From Trachythela sp. YZ-2020 (taxonomy: Eukaryota > Cnidaria > Anthozoa > Malacalcyonacea > Clavulariidae): DNA of 64,000 nt. Shown piece by piece: positions 15,301-27,183 of this stretch; the stretch's first letter is position 1; each line of letters begins with the position of its first letter. The notes under the pieces are model-generated. The model was given only the letters and a program-made list of their open reading frames with translations, was not told the origin of the DNA and searched no databases. The DNA lies in assembly GCA_016169945.1 (NCBI GenBank), contig JADLSH010000113.1:1755001-1819000 (forward strand). Direction: 5' to 3'. The position numbers were made by a program, and so were the translations under genes.

Positions 15301-18179
15301 CCCACCTCTGGTTACAATTGGTGACTCTTTGGTCCTGGCGTCAAATGAAGTTCGCAACCATGGTTTGTGGTTTGACCGTAATTTTTCTATATCCTCCCAT
15401 ATTACCAAGATGTGCAAAGCTGCTTTTTACCATTTACACAATATTAGGCAAATTAGGAAATATCTCACAAGAGATGCCTCTGCTACCCTTATTCACGCCT
15501 TTGTAACTAATCGCTTAGACTATTGTAATGGTTTACTATTGGATAATTACATCACAGGTTTTTTAGTCCCTTTCACTACTCAATTTTCGCACCTGTCTTC
15601 TTGAAAAGCATAACCCAAGATCACAAGCAATAGTTGAAGCAGAACCAAAGCCAATGATATCCAATTGAAACACACACTAGAGTTTCCCAACATTTTCGCA
15701 AAATCACACCACCATCCCACATTATTAGCATCGTTAAATACCACCAGCTCATCTCTAATGATTGAACACAGACGTCTGTACGCCTCGTCAGAGGATAGTC
15801 CGATAGATGCTTCATCTCTGTCCTACAAAAAATGCCACGCAATTCTACTTAACAAGGGAAAAGTGTTGGATGTTATTGGTTAATCAGACCATCTTCCCAT
15901 TTCTCTTGTAAACGCAAGGCACCAGCTCAATATTTGCGGGATATTGGATATCATACTATAGATCCTAAGTAAGGATCCTGATAGATCCTAAAAGTAACAG
16001 GATCCAAATTAAGATCCTAAACAGATCCTGACATAAACAGGATCCTAACTACGATCCTGCTATAATCCTAAAACTGACAGGATCCTGACCAAATCCTACC
16101 AGGATCCCAAAGCAATAGGATCCTGAAGTTCAAGTAACAGGATCCTGAGTAGGTTCCTATTAGGAAAATCTAGGATCCTATCAGGAAAATCTAGGATCAT
16201 GAAATTTTAAAAACAGGATTGTGACTCGTGAGTAGGATCCTATCAGGACCATAAGTTTCATATAAAGAAAGATACGTTTTTCTCGCAGTGGTAAACTTGC
16301 CTGAAGTTCTTCCTGTCCAAAAATTATTTAGTATTTATAGATGGCAAGCTGGCTGGCATCATACTTTGATGAGACTAGTAAAACAGCTAACGCCGGTAAA
16401 ATCCTATAGGATCCTGATAGGAATGTTCTAGGATCCTCACAAAATCTTGTAGGATTTTAGTAGGATCCTGGCAAAATCCTATAGGATCCTGGTAGAAATG
16501 TTTCAGGATCCTGGCAAAATCCTATAGGATGGCAGGATTTTAGTAGGATCCTAACAGGATCCTATAGGATCCTGGTAGGATCCTATGTAGGATCTTGTAG
16601 GAACCTATAGGATCCTTGTAGGATACTAAATTTGGGATACTAAATTTCAAGGAGGGATACCAGGGAGTTCCCAACTGTCAGAAGAGAACTTTGATGGTGT
16701 TCACACTTCACACATTCATACAATACAATCGGATCCGACAAATTGGATGATATGAACAAGCCTTAACAGTACCTCATTCTTTCTTATCTGAACATTTTCC
16801 AATTCAATTCCCTCATCATCTCCAAGCTATAAATTAATAAACAATTACGGAGGCTGAGTACGAATTATCGACCTAGCTGTGATCAATAGTGCTTCTCTCA
16901 ACCTGCTTTTTTATGCATTTAAAACAGTTAGGGTTAGGATTAAGTAGAGATGAGCCGATTTAAACGGCTACTTTTTATCACAATTGGCCATTGGCCGATT
17001 GCCGTTCACTATCGGATCAGTTAGTCTCAGCATAATTTCGTGCGGACCAATCCATGTCACCATTCCCAAGATGTGGATTTCATAAAGTTAAAGTTAGGAA
17101 TGTAATTGCATCCCTGAATTTTTTGTGCTCAAAATAGAGAGTTTTCTTGATGGCAACCTCTCATTGCAAAATTTGTGAGTTAAGTCTAGTAAAATACTAA
17201 AATGACAATTCGACAAAACGTGAGCATCAGGTAAATCAATCAACGGTTTTCCCCATTTATCGGCCGATGGTGGACATGTATTGGCTCTTGAACAATCGGT
17301 ATTGAAAATCGGCTCTTTTTAATATCGGCTCATCTCTAGGATTAAGGATATAAATTAAAGAGCCGTCAACAAATAGATTTCGTCCCACCATCATGGATTT
17401 GTTCAGCGATTGCTTTAACCCTTCCCCCTACCCCATTGCAGACCAGTAATGCATTTTTTAGCCAGTTTTCATCCTAGTTATTTTGTAATCGCAGATTCTT
17501 TGCTATCCCCATCGTGGAACAAGTCCACCATTGCCAGATGAAATCTATTTGTCGATGGCCTCTAAGGATAACAGTTTAGATTAGAATTGTATTTGAATTC
17601 AGTTTGTTAATATGGAAACTACCAAACTGACCTGAAGATTTTAATGATCCTATTATGTTTACTTAGGGGCCATCGACAAATAGATTTCGTCCCGTTTTAA
17701 CCCCCTCCCCCCCCTACCCCATCGCGGACCAGTCCAACGTCTTTTTAGCCAGAAAAGTTAGTTTTCGTCCCGTTTATTTTGTAATCGCGGATTCAAGGCT
17801 GACCCCCTCCCCCCATCGCGGAACAAGTCCACAATCGGTGGACAAAATCTATTTGTCGACGGCCCCTTAATGACAAAAATTATTTAAAAATATGACCATA
17901 GTTTTTAGGCCAAAGCCTATTTTTATATGAGGTTTATATAAAGATCTATTATACTATCACTACTTTAAGGTACTGTAAAAGCTAGAGTAGTTCATACATA
18001 GTCTGGCTACTATATCAGGGAATAAAAATATGAACTTTTACAAATCTGATCATTTGAACTCTCTCTTGCTGACTCCTTGCATAAAAAACCCAAATATTTA
18101 TCATACTTACAGCGCCTGAACCACCCCCAGAATTATCAAGACTGCCAAACAGTGGACGGTTCTGCGATGCTGTAGACAT
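384..18179 (-). CDS. TMEM94: TMEM94 (ERMA-like) P-type-ATPase-like membrane protein, 3' end outside window
   Basis: Vertebrate TMEM94 is an ER multipass protein related to P-type ATPases and reported as an ER magnesium pump. I assembled 29 coding exons (high to low): 18179-18111, 16826-16773, 15822-15593, 15250-15114, 14586-14399, 13820-13751, 13264-13171, 12895-12805, 12201-12115, 11122-11012, 10741-10619, 9711-9423, 8149-8097, 7995-7930, 7460-7342, 7258-7165, 6723-6618, 6053-5951, 5822-5791, 5060-4910, 4635-4590, 3759-3701, 3580-3523, 3393-3310, 2985-2637, 1537-1437, 1312-1213, 719-611, 514-384. All join in phase, giving about 1101 codons. Diagnostic blocks are LLVEGDIIVLGPGQE (exon 5), VCTDFWDG (exon 18) and VPLLVPLFTDCTP (exon 27). 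Exons 3, 4, 9 and 10 carry membrane segments. Two oddities: an in-frame TAG at 4993-4995 (codon 728), and Asn at the DKTGT-like aspartate (codon 424). Exons 19-20 and the weak donor of exon 15 are the least certain parts. Confidence 0.9.
801..1204. repeat. (CAAA)n microsatellite in a TMEM94 intron
   Basis: About 400 bp of CAAA units with interspersed CA steps. In the sense of TMEM94 it is a GTTT-rich tract starting about 8 bases after the exon-27 donor. Confidence 0.95.
3066..3303. mobile_element. MITE-A, copy 1
   Basis: Shares the GAAATTGTGAGCATGAATCT / AACATGGCCCGCGTTTCACT block with copies near 6.2 kb and 52.8 kb. Its terminal repeats are partly eroded. It lies in a TMEM94 intron. Confidence 0.75.
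3871..4430. mobile_element. MITE with a nested LINE-like 3' tail
   Basis: The ends are inverted copies of an AAGTCCCGTTCAACG / CGTCTGACCGGGGCTT type sequence followed by repeated ACTCTCATCAACTCTC words. Around 4133-4336 a foreign segment ends in (ATCTT)n after a GTACTTAATAAAATT stretch, as LINE 3' ends do. Remnants of the same family appear at 14216-14390 and around 27536-27577. Confidence 0.65.
4717..4889. mobile_element. MITE next to TMEM94 exon 20
   Basis: Terminal inverted repeat AAGGTACGTTCACACACAGC at the left and its near-perfect complement at the right. It ends about 20 bp beyond the exon-20 splice donor. Confidence 0.85.
5185..5425 (+). mobile_element. LINE ORF2 C-terminal fragment
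   Basis: The open frame contains MYKILNGHTAP, RCFNYNGASLWDNLP and SLSSFKTILKQ, typical of the end of CR1/Jockey-like LINE polyproteins. Only the last 70-odd codons remain, inside a TMEM94 intron. Confidence 0.75.
5545..5715 (+). mobile_element. SINE family 2 (tRNA-derived)
   Basis: Has an A-box-like TTGGCAGAGCGCTGCACC and a B-box-like TGTTCGATTCCTGCC at tRNA-like spacing. A second copy in the opposite orientation is at 41190-41290. Confidence 0.7.
6111..6388. mobile_element. MITE-A, copy 2
   Basis: Ends with CAATTTTTGCTGCATC at the left and GCAAAAATGCCTC at the right. The interior matches the copies at 3.1 and 52.8 kb. Confidence 0.8.
6527..6595. repeat. (AATAC)n microsatellite
   Basis: About 13 pure five-base units just downstream of the TMEM94 exon-17 donor (sense of the gene). 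Confidence 0.95.
6806..7072. repeat. SINE-3 tail, partial tandem copies
   Basis: Three partial copies of the dispersed sequence containing ACTGGATAGCTCTATCAG, CTAAACTGTTCTCCCTAGAG and CCAGTGTTACTACAGGAGGA. The same words recur at 11.2, 11.65, 22.4-22.9, 34.25, 38.35, 38.65, 39.9 and 41.05 kb. Confidence 0.75.
7490..7895. repeat. ACGAACAACC-type satellite
   Basis: About 400 bp of degenerate ten-base units (ACGAACAACC, ACGAACTACC) with an AAC trinucleotide run in the middle. It lies between TMEM94 exons 14 and 15. Confidence 0.9.
8728..9361. mobile_element. foldback element with 21-bp subrepeats, interrupted by a SINE
   Basis: The left arm repeats GAATTGGTATAGCATAAACT about four times (8755-8838). 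The inverse, CCAATTCAGTATACG, appears at 8955-9000 and again at 9340-9360. SINE family 1 sits between the last two. Confidence 0.65.
9035..9328 (-). mobile_element. SINE family 1 (tRNA-derived)
   Basis: Reverse-oriented copy: head CTCTGACGACTGCGCTACCG and B-box complement GAGAATCGAACTC, then the body with GGAGGAAACCGGAGTACCCG. Related copies are at about 11283-11640 (minus) and 44900-45250 (plus). Confidence 0.8.
9970..10121. mobile_element. short inverted-repeat element
   Basis: Arms AAGCTATATCATACACTCGA and TCGTGTATGATATATTA, with a second matched block TTTATTATAGTGATTT / AAATCACTATAATAAA. In a TMEM94 intron. Confidence 0.8.
10172..10309. mobile_element. short inverted-repeat element
   Basis: Perfect termini AGACCCCTTGCCTTG and CAAGGCAAGGGGTCT about 110 bp apart. 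Confidence 0.85.
10905..11008 (+). mobile_element. tRNA-like SINE head
   Basis: The sequence TACGGGTGGCGCACACGGCT resembles a tRNA A box at the start of a short fragment that abuts TMEM94 exon 10 on its 3' side (gene sense). Confidence 0.45.
11283..11640 (-). mobile_element. SINE family 1, second copy
   Basis: Ends with TGACGGCGCCACCAAAGCCCC, the complement of the family head. Contains GATCGAGTCGAAGGC and GCCTCTGGCTGCCATCG as in the copy at 45.2 kb. Confidence 0.75.
11675..11825. mobile_element. short inverted-repeat element
   Basis: Arms AGCGAAGCCAGCCTGACAAT and its complement, plus matched GGTCATGCAATGCAAAT / ATTTGCATAGCATGACC. Confidence 0.9.
13328..13660. repeat. (ATTCT)n microsatellite split by a MITE
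   Basis: Pure ATTCT pentamers at 13328-13441 resume at 13620. The insert has termini CAGTGTTTTCAATAA and TTATTGAAAACACTG and three AGGCGGC words. The insertion into the array is thus recent relative to the array. Confidence 0.9.
14841..15072. repeat. long inverted repeat
   Basis: Arms of about 80 bp (from AACATTGGGCTGTATATGAA to its complement) around a loop of about 70 bp. A related, more degraded sequence lies at 2218-2480. Both are in TMEM94 introns. Confidence 0.9.
15300..15550 (+). mobile_element. LINE ORF2 fragment
   Basis: The frame includes NHGLWFDRNFSISSHITKMC, HNIRQIRKYLTRDA and FVTNRLDYCNGLL, a standard region downstream of LINE reverse-transcriptase domains. It abuts TMEM94 exon 3. 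Confidence 0.8.
15945..16640. mobile_element. element with arms of AGGATCCT palindromes
   Basis: Two arms (about 15955-16245 and 16400-16630) consist of irregularly spaced AGGATCCTG / CCTATAGGATCC words. Between them is a 150-bp non-repetitive core. Lies in TMEM94 intron 2. Confidence 0.75.
16946..17337. mobile_element. inverted-repeat element
   Basis: Termini AGAGATGAGCCGATT and AATATCGGCTCATCTCT. The interior has further CGGCC / ATCGG words. Confidence 0.85.
17362..17866. mobile_element. two copies of one MITE side by side
   Basis: Copy 1 17362-17560 and copy 2 17666-17866. Both end in ATCGACAAATAGATTTCGTC and the complement, with a shared CCCCTACCCCAT interior. Confidence 0.85.
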
Positions 18180-18439
18180 TTACTACATGTAGAGCAACGA
18201 AAAGCTAAAATATTGCCCTTTTTTCTAACATTTTTTTAACTTTGCCATAATTTTTCGCGGCCATATTTGTACATAATTATTACGAAATATAGTCCGCGCG
18301 TCAAAACGAGAGGTCTGAATCGAGAAGACACGTCCAACTAAAAATATGGCAATGGTACGATTATATTTTATTTTTTGTTTTGATCTTTATTGGTATTTTA
18401 TGGTTTTAATTTGTTTAATGTTATTTTCATGTGTGCTAG
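18180..18439. promoter_or_regulatory. divergent promoter between TMEM94 and TVP23
   Basis: Only 260 bp separate the start codons of two genes read in opposite directions, so both transcription starts must lie here unless there are undetected upstream non-coding exons. GCCATATT occurs at 18260-18267 and its reverse complement AATATGGC at 18343-18350. Both resemble the YY1 core often found near animal transcription starts, here in opposite orientation, one toward each gene. The middle has CpG-containing GCGCG stretches, unlike the AT-rich surroundings. The promoter role is inferred from geometry and motifs. Confidence 0.6.
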
Positions 18440-20622
<2,183 letters not shown>

Positions 20623-21038
20623 ATTCAAGAATGAAACACTGTACAGTATACGGAGATGAGATTGAAAACTGAGAATGTTATTGGTCAGAACTTCCACCAC
20701 GTTATTGACCAGAACTTCTAAAGACACTTAACTGGTTCAATATTAGACACAATAGTGTGTACACTGTATTTAAGAATAGGTAGCCTTTATTTATATGTAA
20801 TCGGTCAGTACCCTGTAATGGAATCGAACGTTGTATATGAACGATAGAATATGAACAATAGAATTAGACAAATTTTGTACGGCTTAACCAATGAGCTCCA
20901 TAAATAACTGGAGTTATAACTTCAGTGAAGAAGAAATGTTAGTTTATTTATAACATGCATGCAAGACAGGATAATCTTCAGCCTAGGGGGTTTAGGGCTA
21001 GATTTGAGGCGCACCCCTCTAGTGCCACAGTGCAGGCT

Positions 21039-21194
21039 AGCCTGCTGCACACAAGAGGCTGAATTACTGAGCTCACAAGCGCATGGTTTTTGCTGAGAAT
21101 TTTACATAGCAAGGCCGTGAGACAAAGATCTAACATGTTTGATATGAGAATTGTGGTGGTGAGCTCAGCCAACAGCTCTTGTGTGCAGTAGGCT
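21039..21194. mobile_element. inverted-repeat element
   Basis: Arms AGCCTGCTGCACACAAGAGG and CTCTTGTGTGCAGTAGGCT with matched GAGCTCAC / GTGAGCTC inside. Confidence 0.8.
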
Positions 21195-21867
21195 TTAACA
21201 AATGAAAATTTTCATTAGTATATTATGCATTGATTTGCAAACAATGTCACTATTTGTAAACAGGCATAGATGAGTGGGCAAATAAATATTGAACATGCAT
21301 ATTTTAAATCTTTCAGTCTCAGCTACATGTTATAAGTTAATTTAACTGCAATTTTTGTCCCGACTCAGAATGCATAATTTGAATGCACAGTCGAGACTAC
21401 GAATTAGACTTGCTTCATGTTTTTCGGTTATGGCTATTCTGTACTTCAAAAATTCAAAATATTCCGGGGGACCCCTCTGGCTATTCAGATGTTGGCATGA
21501 GCTCATGCCTCGCCTGATCTCGTGGACCTAAGATCTTACCACAACCTACTGAGCTTACGGTTTATAAATACTATGATATATTATACTGAATTCTGTAGTG
21601 CTGTTCTGTAATGAATTAGTAATTATTCATATATATTCCAACTGTATCTTACAGTTTGTGGTTTGTTTGCTTTGCAAAAACAGACAGAACTGACAACAGA
21701 ATTATCCAACATAACACGCTGATTATATATATAGCTATAAGCTCGTTTATAAAATGAAGCTACACTACGATGTGCCTTTATGTCATTATGAATCCCTGCA
21801 TGTGTCCGGCAAATACTATATAGGGAGCTTGACAAGCTAGTTAGAACGGCAACGATAATGACATCTC

Positions 21868-22054
21868 AAAACGTGGGGGTCCAGTGTAAGTAGTATTCTA
21901 CAATAAGCTGCTGTGGTTCGACTCTGAACTACCTGAAAAAGACAAGCTGGTCTTCGCTGGAACCCAGGTAGTATTTTTAATCTTTTCCAGGTAGGTCAAG
22001 CACAAACCAAGACAGCTTATTGTACTGTACTACCTACACTGGACCCCCACGTTT
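21868..22054. mobile_element. inverted-repeat element after the UBFD1 stop
   Basis: Termini AAACGTGGGGGTCCAGTGTA and complement. It starts 73 bp beyond the UBFD1 stop (gene sense), so it is probably transcribed in or near the 3' UTR. Confidence 0.85.
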
Positions 22055-22126
22055 GGTCTATAATTGTAATCCAATTTGCAGTCATGCGTGGACGGTTTTC
22101 TACTATATATCTGGCAGCATTTTTTG

Positions 22127-25100
22127 CTAAAAAGGCTGCCATTTTCCTAAGATAGTGTCTTTAATAGCATCTACATACTGTGCTGGTACCCAATACACCC
22201 AATATCGTGATGCTTCCGTAGGACCAAGCTGGATCGCCTAAATAAACAACATAGATAGTTAAAGGGCATTGGTGGCCAGTGCTTAGTGTAGGTGCTTATC
22301 ACCTCTGCAACCAGAGTAAGATTCTTGCAATATGCAGATGTTTGATAATATAACTTCGCCTCAGTCGCATGTGAGAAGAGTGCTTCCAGTTTGACTCTAC
22401 CAAACACCACAGTTTTTCTCCTGATATTCCAATTCCTTCCTGTAGTAACACTGGACTGCAATAAGGCATGGTCTTTACTGGAGCTCTAGGGAGAACAGTT
22501 TAGTTTAGATTTCCTCCTGTAGTAACACTAGACTGAGATAAGGGATGGCTTCTACTGGAGCTCTAGGGAGAACAGTTTAGTTTAGATTTCCTCCTGTAGT
22601 AACACTAGACTGCAATAAGGCATGGTCTTTACTGGAGCTCTAGGGAGAACAGTTTAGTTTAGATTTCCTCCTGTAGTAACACTAGACTGCGATAAGGGAT
22701 GGCTTCTACTGGAGCTCTAGGGAGAACAGTTTAGTTTAGATTTCCTCCTGTAGTAACACTAGACTGCAATAAGGCATGGTCTTTACTGGAGCTCTAGGGA
22801 GAACAGTTTAGTTTAGATTTCCTTCCTGTAGTAACACTAGACTGCAATAAGTGCTGGTCTTTACTGGAGCTCTAGGGAGAACAGTTTAGAACTGATAGAG
22901 CCATCCAGTATAAATAGAGTTAGTTAAATTCTCCCTGGTAATTTCTATCCACAATATATTCTTAAAGCCAGCATACCAACACATGATAGTCTTCGTTGCC
23001 TTCTATTGGCTCAGATAAAACATTCTTTATAGAACCCATAGATACTTTTTCCGTTCTTTCTGTCAACACAAAATAAATATGAAAGTCAAAATATAGTGCA
23101 ACAGATACAATCTGTAACAGACACAGATTCAGAATTTACCTTTAGTTCCAATCCATAATTGATCAACCTCTAGTTTAAATGTTAACCTGACCTTCCCAGC
23201 GGCTTTATTTAACATTCCTGAGATGGGTTGACGAGGTAACGGCTCCTTTGGAATATGAAATCAATTGCATCACTACAGCAACTGTATTTATTTTTGCATG
23301 AAAAACGTTGCTGAATATATATTGGTTGAGAGGACTGAGGGGTATTAATGGCCCTAATCAGCTAACACATGTTTACCCTCTTGTCACCCAATTCACATTT
23401 TTGGATAACTCACATGCCTAGTTACCACTGTTCTGATAATGTAACCACAGAATGGAACAAAGGTAACCAAGTGAATTTAGTGGCATTGTTGGAATGGGAA
23501 TAAACATCTGTTTAAGTTGATTTAGTCTTTTGTCCTGCTATCAGATGAGCTTGAATCCACCTGTGATCATCATGTGGTATCCCTTTGTTTTAACACTGAA
23601 TATATGGAGATACCTTTTTCGTTTTATCGCCAGGCGTCGCATCTTCTGGTATGCCTTTGTCTAGAATTTTCTTGTGCATCTGAAATGTACAAAATACAGG
23701 GTGACTTCCATATTTAATACTTTCCTGAAATGACATCACAAGGGTTAGGATTAGGGGTTTGGATTAGGGTTTGGATTAGGGTTACATTAAGAACTGCATT
23801 TAAATTAAGGTCATGTTAATGTGGAAATTGCAACAAAATAGAGATTCAAGCTCAGAACTGAGCATGTATATTGTACTCATTGTACCTTTTGTTTTGACCA
23901 AGGCTCTTTCGAAGAAGCTAAAATATAAGATACATATATCAAGATGACAGAATGTGGTCACAGTTTTCACCACTGAAAATGAGCTCTTCTAAAGGGACAT
24001 TCTCTGAAGTTTGCACTATTGAAAATTTCATAGAATAGGCCCTGCTAATAATGCTTACAATACCTGTGGCTGTCGTTTCCTCTTTCAAAGCTTTAGCACT
24101 GGGTGGAATGTTAACAGCCATGATGTCTTTGACAGTTGAACCAATCACCATCATTTTAGCATGGTTTGTTACTTTTATATCGCTTAATGTTTTTGAGTCA
24201 TCTTTAACTAAACCTGCAGGGAATTTCATAAAAGTAGATTGAATGAACGTTTTTATGCTTTAAATAGATGAATGATCTGTCAAGGGCAAACAATTGGCCC
24301 TCTGCAAAATTAACAATAGTGCGATCCAGTCATGATGCAGTGATCAGATGTTCCATTGTCTTTTCATTGTTTTGAAAATCCCACCGTTCTCCATGCCATC
24401 CAGTCACTCATTGTTTAAACAAATTTGTGACGTTATGCAAAAGTAAAGAAAATTCAACGAGAACTTCAACGTTTCAAGTGAAGGCCCTTCGTCTTGAAAT
24501 GTCAAAGTTTTTGTTGAATTTTTCAGGTAGTAACAGTTTCATCCTAAAGACCCGTAGCTTATATACACTGTCACCACACGTTCAAGATATCATGCCATGT
24601 TCTTCTAGTCTTTTCTATTGTGAAACTGTAAATCTTACCTTTGTACATTAACTTTTGTGTTGAGACTGGCAAACCTAAATATCAAAAGAATAATATCTAA
24701 CAAAGTCCGAGCAGGGCTTCAAGTATATCCAAGTGGATACTACCACCTTAAAATCTGCTATCCCTCCTTGAAATTTAGTATCTCAGATTTGGCTAGTAGG
24801 TATTCCGATTAGCAGTATCCAAACAAGGTAAAATATGCAAAAGATAAGTGCCAGACAGGTGCTTGTAATGGTATCACAATGATGAATACATACTGCCATC
24901 TTGTGGCCAGATCCATTCCGCATTCGCGCGACAAACAACAACAAAAATACACCAAATAAAAGCGCCAAAACAGAGCTATTTTGTCGAACATTTGCCACAA
25001 TGTACAGACTTCAGAGTTTGGATCGGAAACTCAAAATTTTTATAATATCTCGTCAGGATACTAAGCCTATGATATCCAATATCCAAAATGAAATTCTGGT

Positions 25101-27183
25101 ATCCCGTGGATATTGGGTTACTGAAAATCTTGAGCCCTGAAGTTGTGTGCATTTCATTAGTTATTTTTTCAACAAATAATGGAAATAGTTGCAGTACTCT
25201 GACCTGTTAACGTTTCAATGTGTTTTTTCAAATTTTCCACCGTATCATTGGCGTTGAATGTCACATCATAGTTCTTTTTATTCCACACAACACGAAAGCT
25301 GATCATATTTTCTGGACATGACAATGTTGAGTTTTCTTGAGAACATTCTCCCGTCTTTTCATTCTCTGTACACTTGATTTCTATATCAATTTATAAGAGG
25401 TAGACTTATATATAATCGTTACGGTAATCAATCGGCACATAGTCTGGAAACTAGGCCATTTCATTGTCTTCACCGTGCACAAGTTTGCATAAACATGAAC
25501 AAAAAGATAGAACAAAGACTTTGGCTGAGTTTGCAAACCAGATCTTGAGGAGGCCTTAGGATGTCCCCAGCTAAACAGCCTTCAAGAAAGCAAATTAGTT
25601 CAACGCACCTTCTTCATTCCTGCATGGTCGGATATCGTCATTTGAATTCTTTATATCTGCCGAATTTACATCGTCATTTGTTTCTTCTTTTACCTCTGCA
25701 AATAAAATTTAAAAGTTTAGTTAAAGATTTAAGATGTGTTTAACATATCCCCCTTGACAGCTGGGTAAAATAATTTGGTGTTTAAGACAGTCGATTAAAA
25801 TATCAAGCAGGATGCATTGCAAGTTAATGGGTTAATTAATAAAAAACATGGGTAGATAGTCTAGATATTTTAATTACCCAAAAAAAGCCCATTTACACTA
25901 CGATCAATATTTGGCATGGCACAGATAAAAATGTTATCCGTACCAATTTTACCAGTGCGAGGAAAAACGGTACGGGTACTGTTACTTAATGACACCAAAT
26001 AATATATAATTATATTATATTATAGAATTATTTCAGTTAGATAATTTACTTTAGGTATTAGAATTGTACCATGCATGAGTAAGCAAATAGTTTACAAGCG
26101 AACACTTAACCAGCGTAACAGCAAGCTATACGTCAAAGGATATGAATGTGGTTTAGAGAAACATCTAAATTTACAATAGATATGAGTCATCATTTTCAAA
26201 CTGTTCCTCATACAACATACAGTAGACAGTTGAAGTAAGACAGTAGAGAGTAAGACGTGTGAGAAGTACTGAGAAGAATCCATAGCTGACAAGACGATGC
26301 TGCTATAACGCTGATATATAAAGAAGTCAATTTACGGACAACAGATTGATATCTTATAATGAACTTTATATAACAAACCAAAAGCAGCCAATTTCAAACA
26401 ATATATAGGGTGCATTGGGGGACATTGCTATTTCACCAAGCTGGTAAGTTTGTATGTTAAGCGGAATATATTCGGCCTGTAACAAGGGTGTCTTAAGCTT
26501 ACCTAAATGACCAAACATAAAAAAAACACTGGTTTGCATAAATCTTCAGCATTTAAAGAATGAACCTTCCACTACGGCTATCTCAAGTTTTCCTAACTGT
26601 TGTTCGCCTTGGCATAGCACAAGTTTGCCTTGGTCTAAGTCCAGGGTATTGTTTACATGGAATGTACCCTGGCACACACACTGCTACGCGATGGGGTTAA
26701 AGCAATTGTGCAACAAATCTGCAATTGCAGGAAGGTGCATTGCAGCTTAATGAACTAGTTAATTAACTCATCAGTCATCAAAATATGCTGACCATGCATA
26801 AGAATCTACTCTTGAAAAGTAAAATTGCCTGGACAGGCTGGACTAAAAGATATATAAATTTACACAAATATCAGGCAACATTCTGGCACCATAGCAATGA
26901 GCACGCAAGCTTGTTTTACAAGGCTAGCCTAGCTTATCTAAACAGCCTTTATACCAGATACCTTTCACATTACTTTCATTTTGTTGACCAACACTACAGG
27001 ACTGCCCTTGTTCCATCGCCTCGTTACACCTTTCTCCACCACCTAAAACAAATAAAAACATTTGCATATGAAAATACATTTCTTTCTTCATATTATAATG
27101 CATACAAAATAAAATTTAAGAAAAGACAAATATTTTTTTCAAATATTTTTTCAAACGCACTTACATTGTGATTCATCCTCCAT
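22127..27183 (-). CDS. UBFD1: UBFD1, ubiquitin-like domain-containing protein
   Basis: UBFD1 is a conserved animal protein with an N-terminal ubiquitin-like fold and a C-terminal UBFD1 domain, a polyubiquitin binder linked in human cells to NF-kB signalling. Eleven exons (high to low): 27183-27165, about 27042-26993, 25693-25609, 25380-25204, 24675-24640, 24213-24064, 23917-23886, 23679-23614, 23245-23140, 23059-22977, 22237-22127. This gives about 304 residues against 309 in human. The ubiquitin-like part runs from SFRVVWNKKNYDV through GLPVSTQKLMYK to AKMMVIGSTVKDIMAVN. The C-terminal part includes MLNKAAGKVRLTFKLEVDQL, ERTEKVSMGSIKNV and YWVYWVPAQYVDAIKDTI, ending KWQPF. From exon 3 on the phases agree fully. 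The boundary of the small second exon is uncertain. The last intron is filled by a repeat with a 77-bp tandem array. Confidence 0.94.
22436..22893. repeat. 77-bp tandem array inside a SINE-3 copy
   Basis: Six units start at GAGCTCTAGG positions 22481, 22558, 22635, 22712, 22789 and 22867, so the period is 77 bp (78 in the last). Units alternate between GCAATAAGGCATGGTCTTT and a GATAAGGGATGGCTTCT variant, suggesting duplication of dimers. Flanks continue into SINE-3-like sequence (about 22310-22435 and 22894-22920). Confidence 0.9.
24713..25140. mobile_element. inverted-repeat element in a UBFD1 intron
   Basis: The left end AGGGCTTCAAGTATATCC pairs with the right end, which ends CTTGAGCCCT. 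Inner matching words are GTGGATAC and ATCCCGTGGATATTGG. Confidence 0.6.

Larger units (their letters stand above)
20623..22126. other. spacer between convergent TVP23 and UBFD1
   Basis: No coding exon found. It holds two short inverted-repeat elements (21039-21194 and 21868-22054). An AATAAA at 21281-21286 is a possible but distant TVP23 polyadenylation signal. The rest is AT-rich unique-looking sequence. Confidence 0.6.

Noticed and set aside
23745..23800. TTAGGG-like words resembling telomere repeat
   Set aside because: Only a few degenerate GGATTAGGGTT units within an intron. Not a telomeric tract.
24051..24242. Plus-strand hydrophobic ORF
   Set aside because: Shadow of UBFD1 exon 24213-24064 on the opposite strand.
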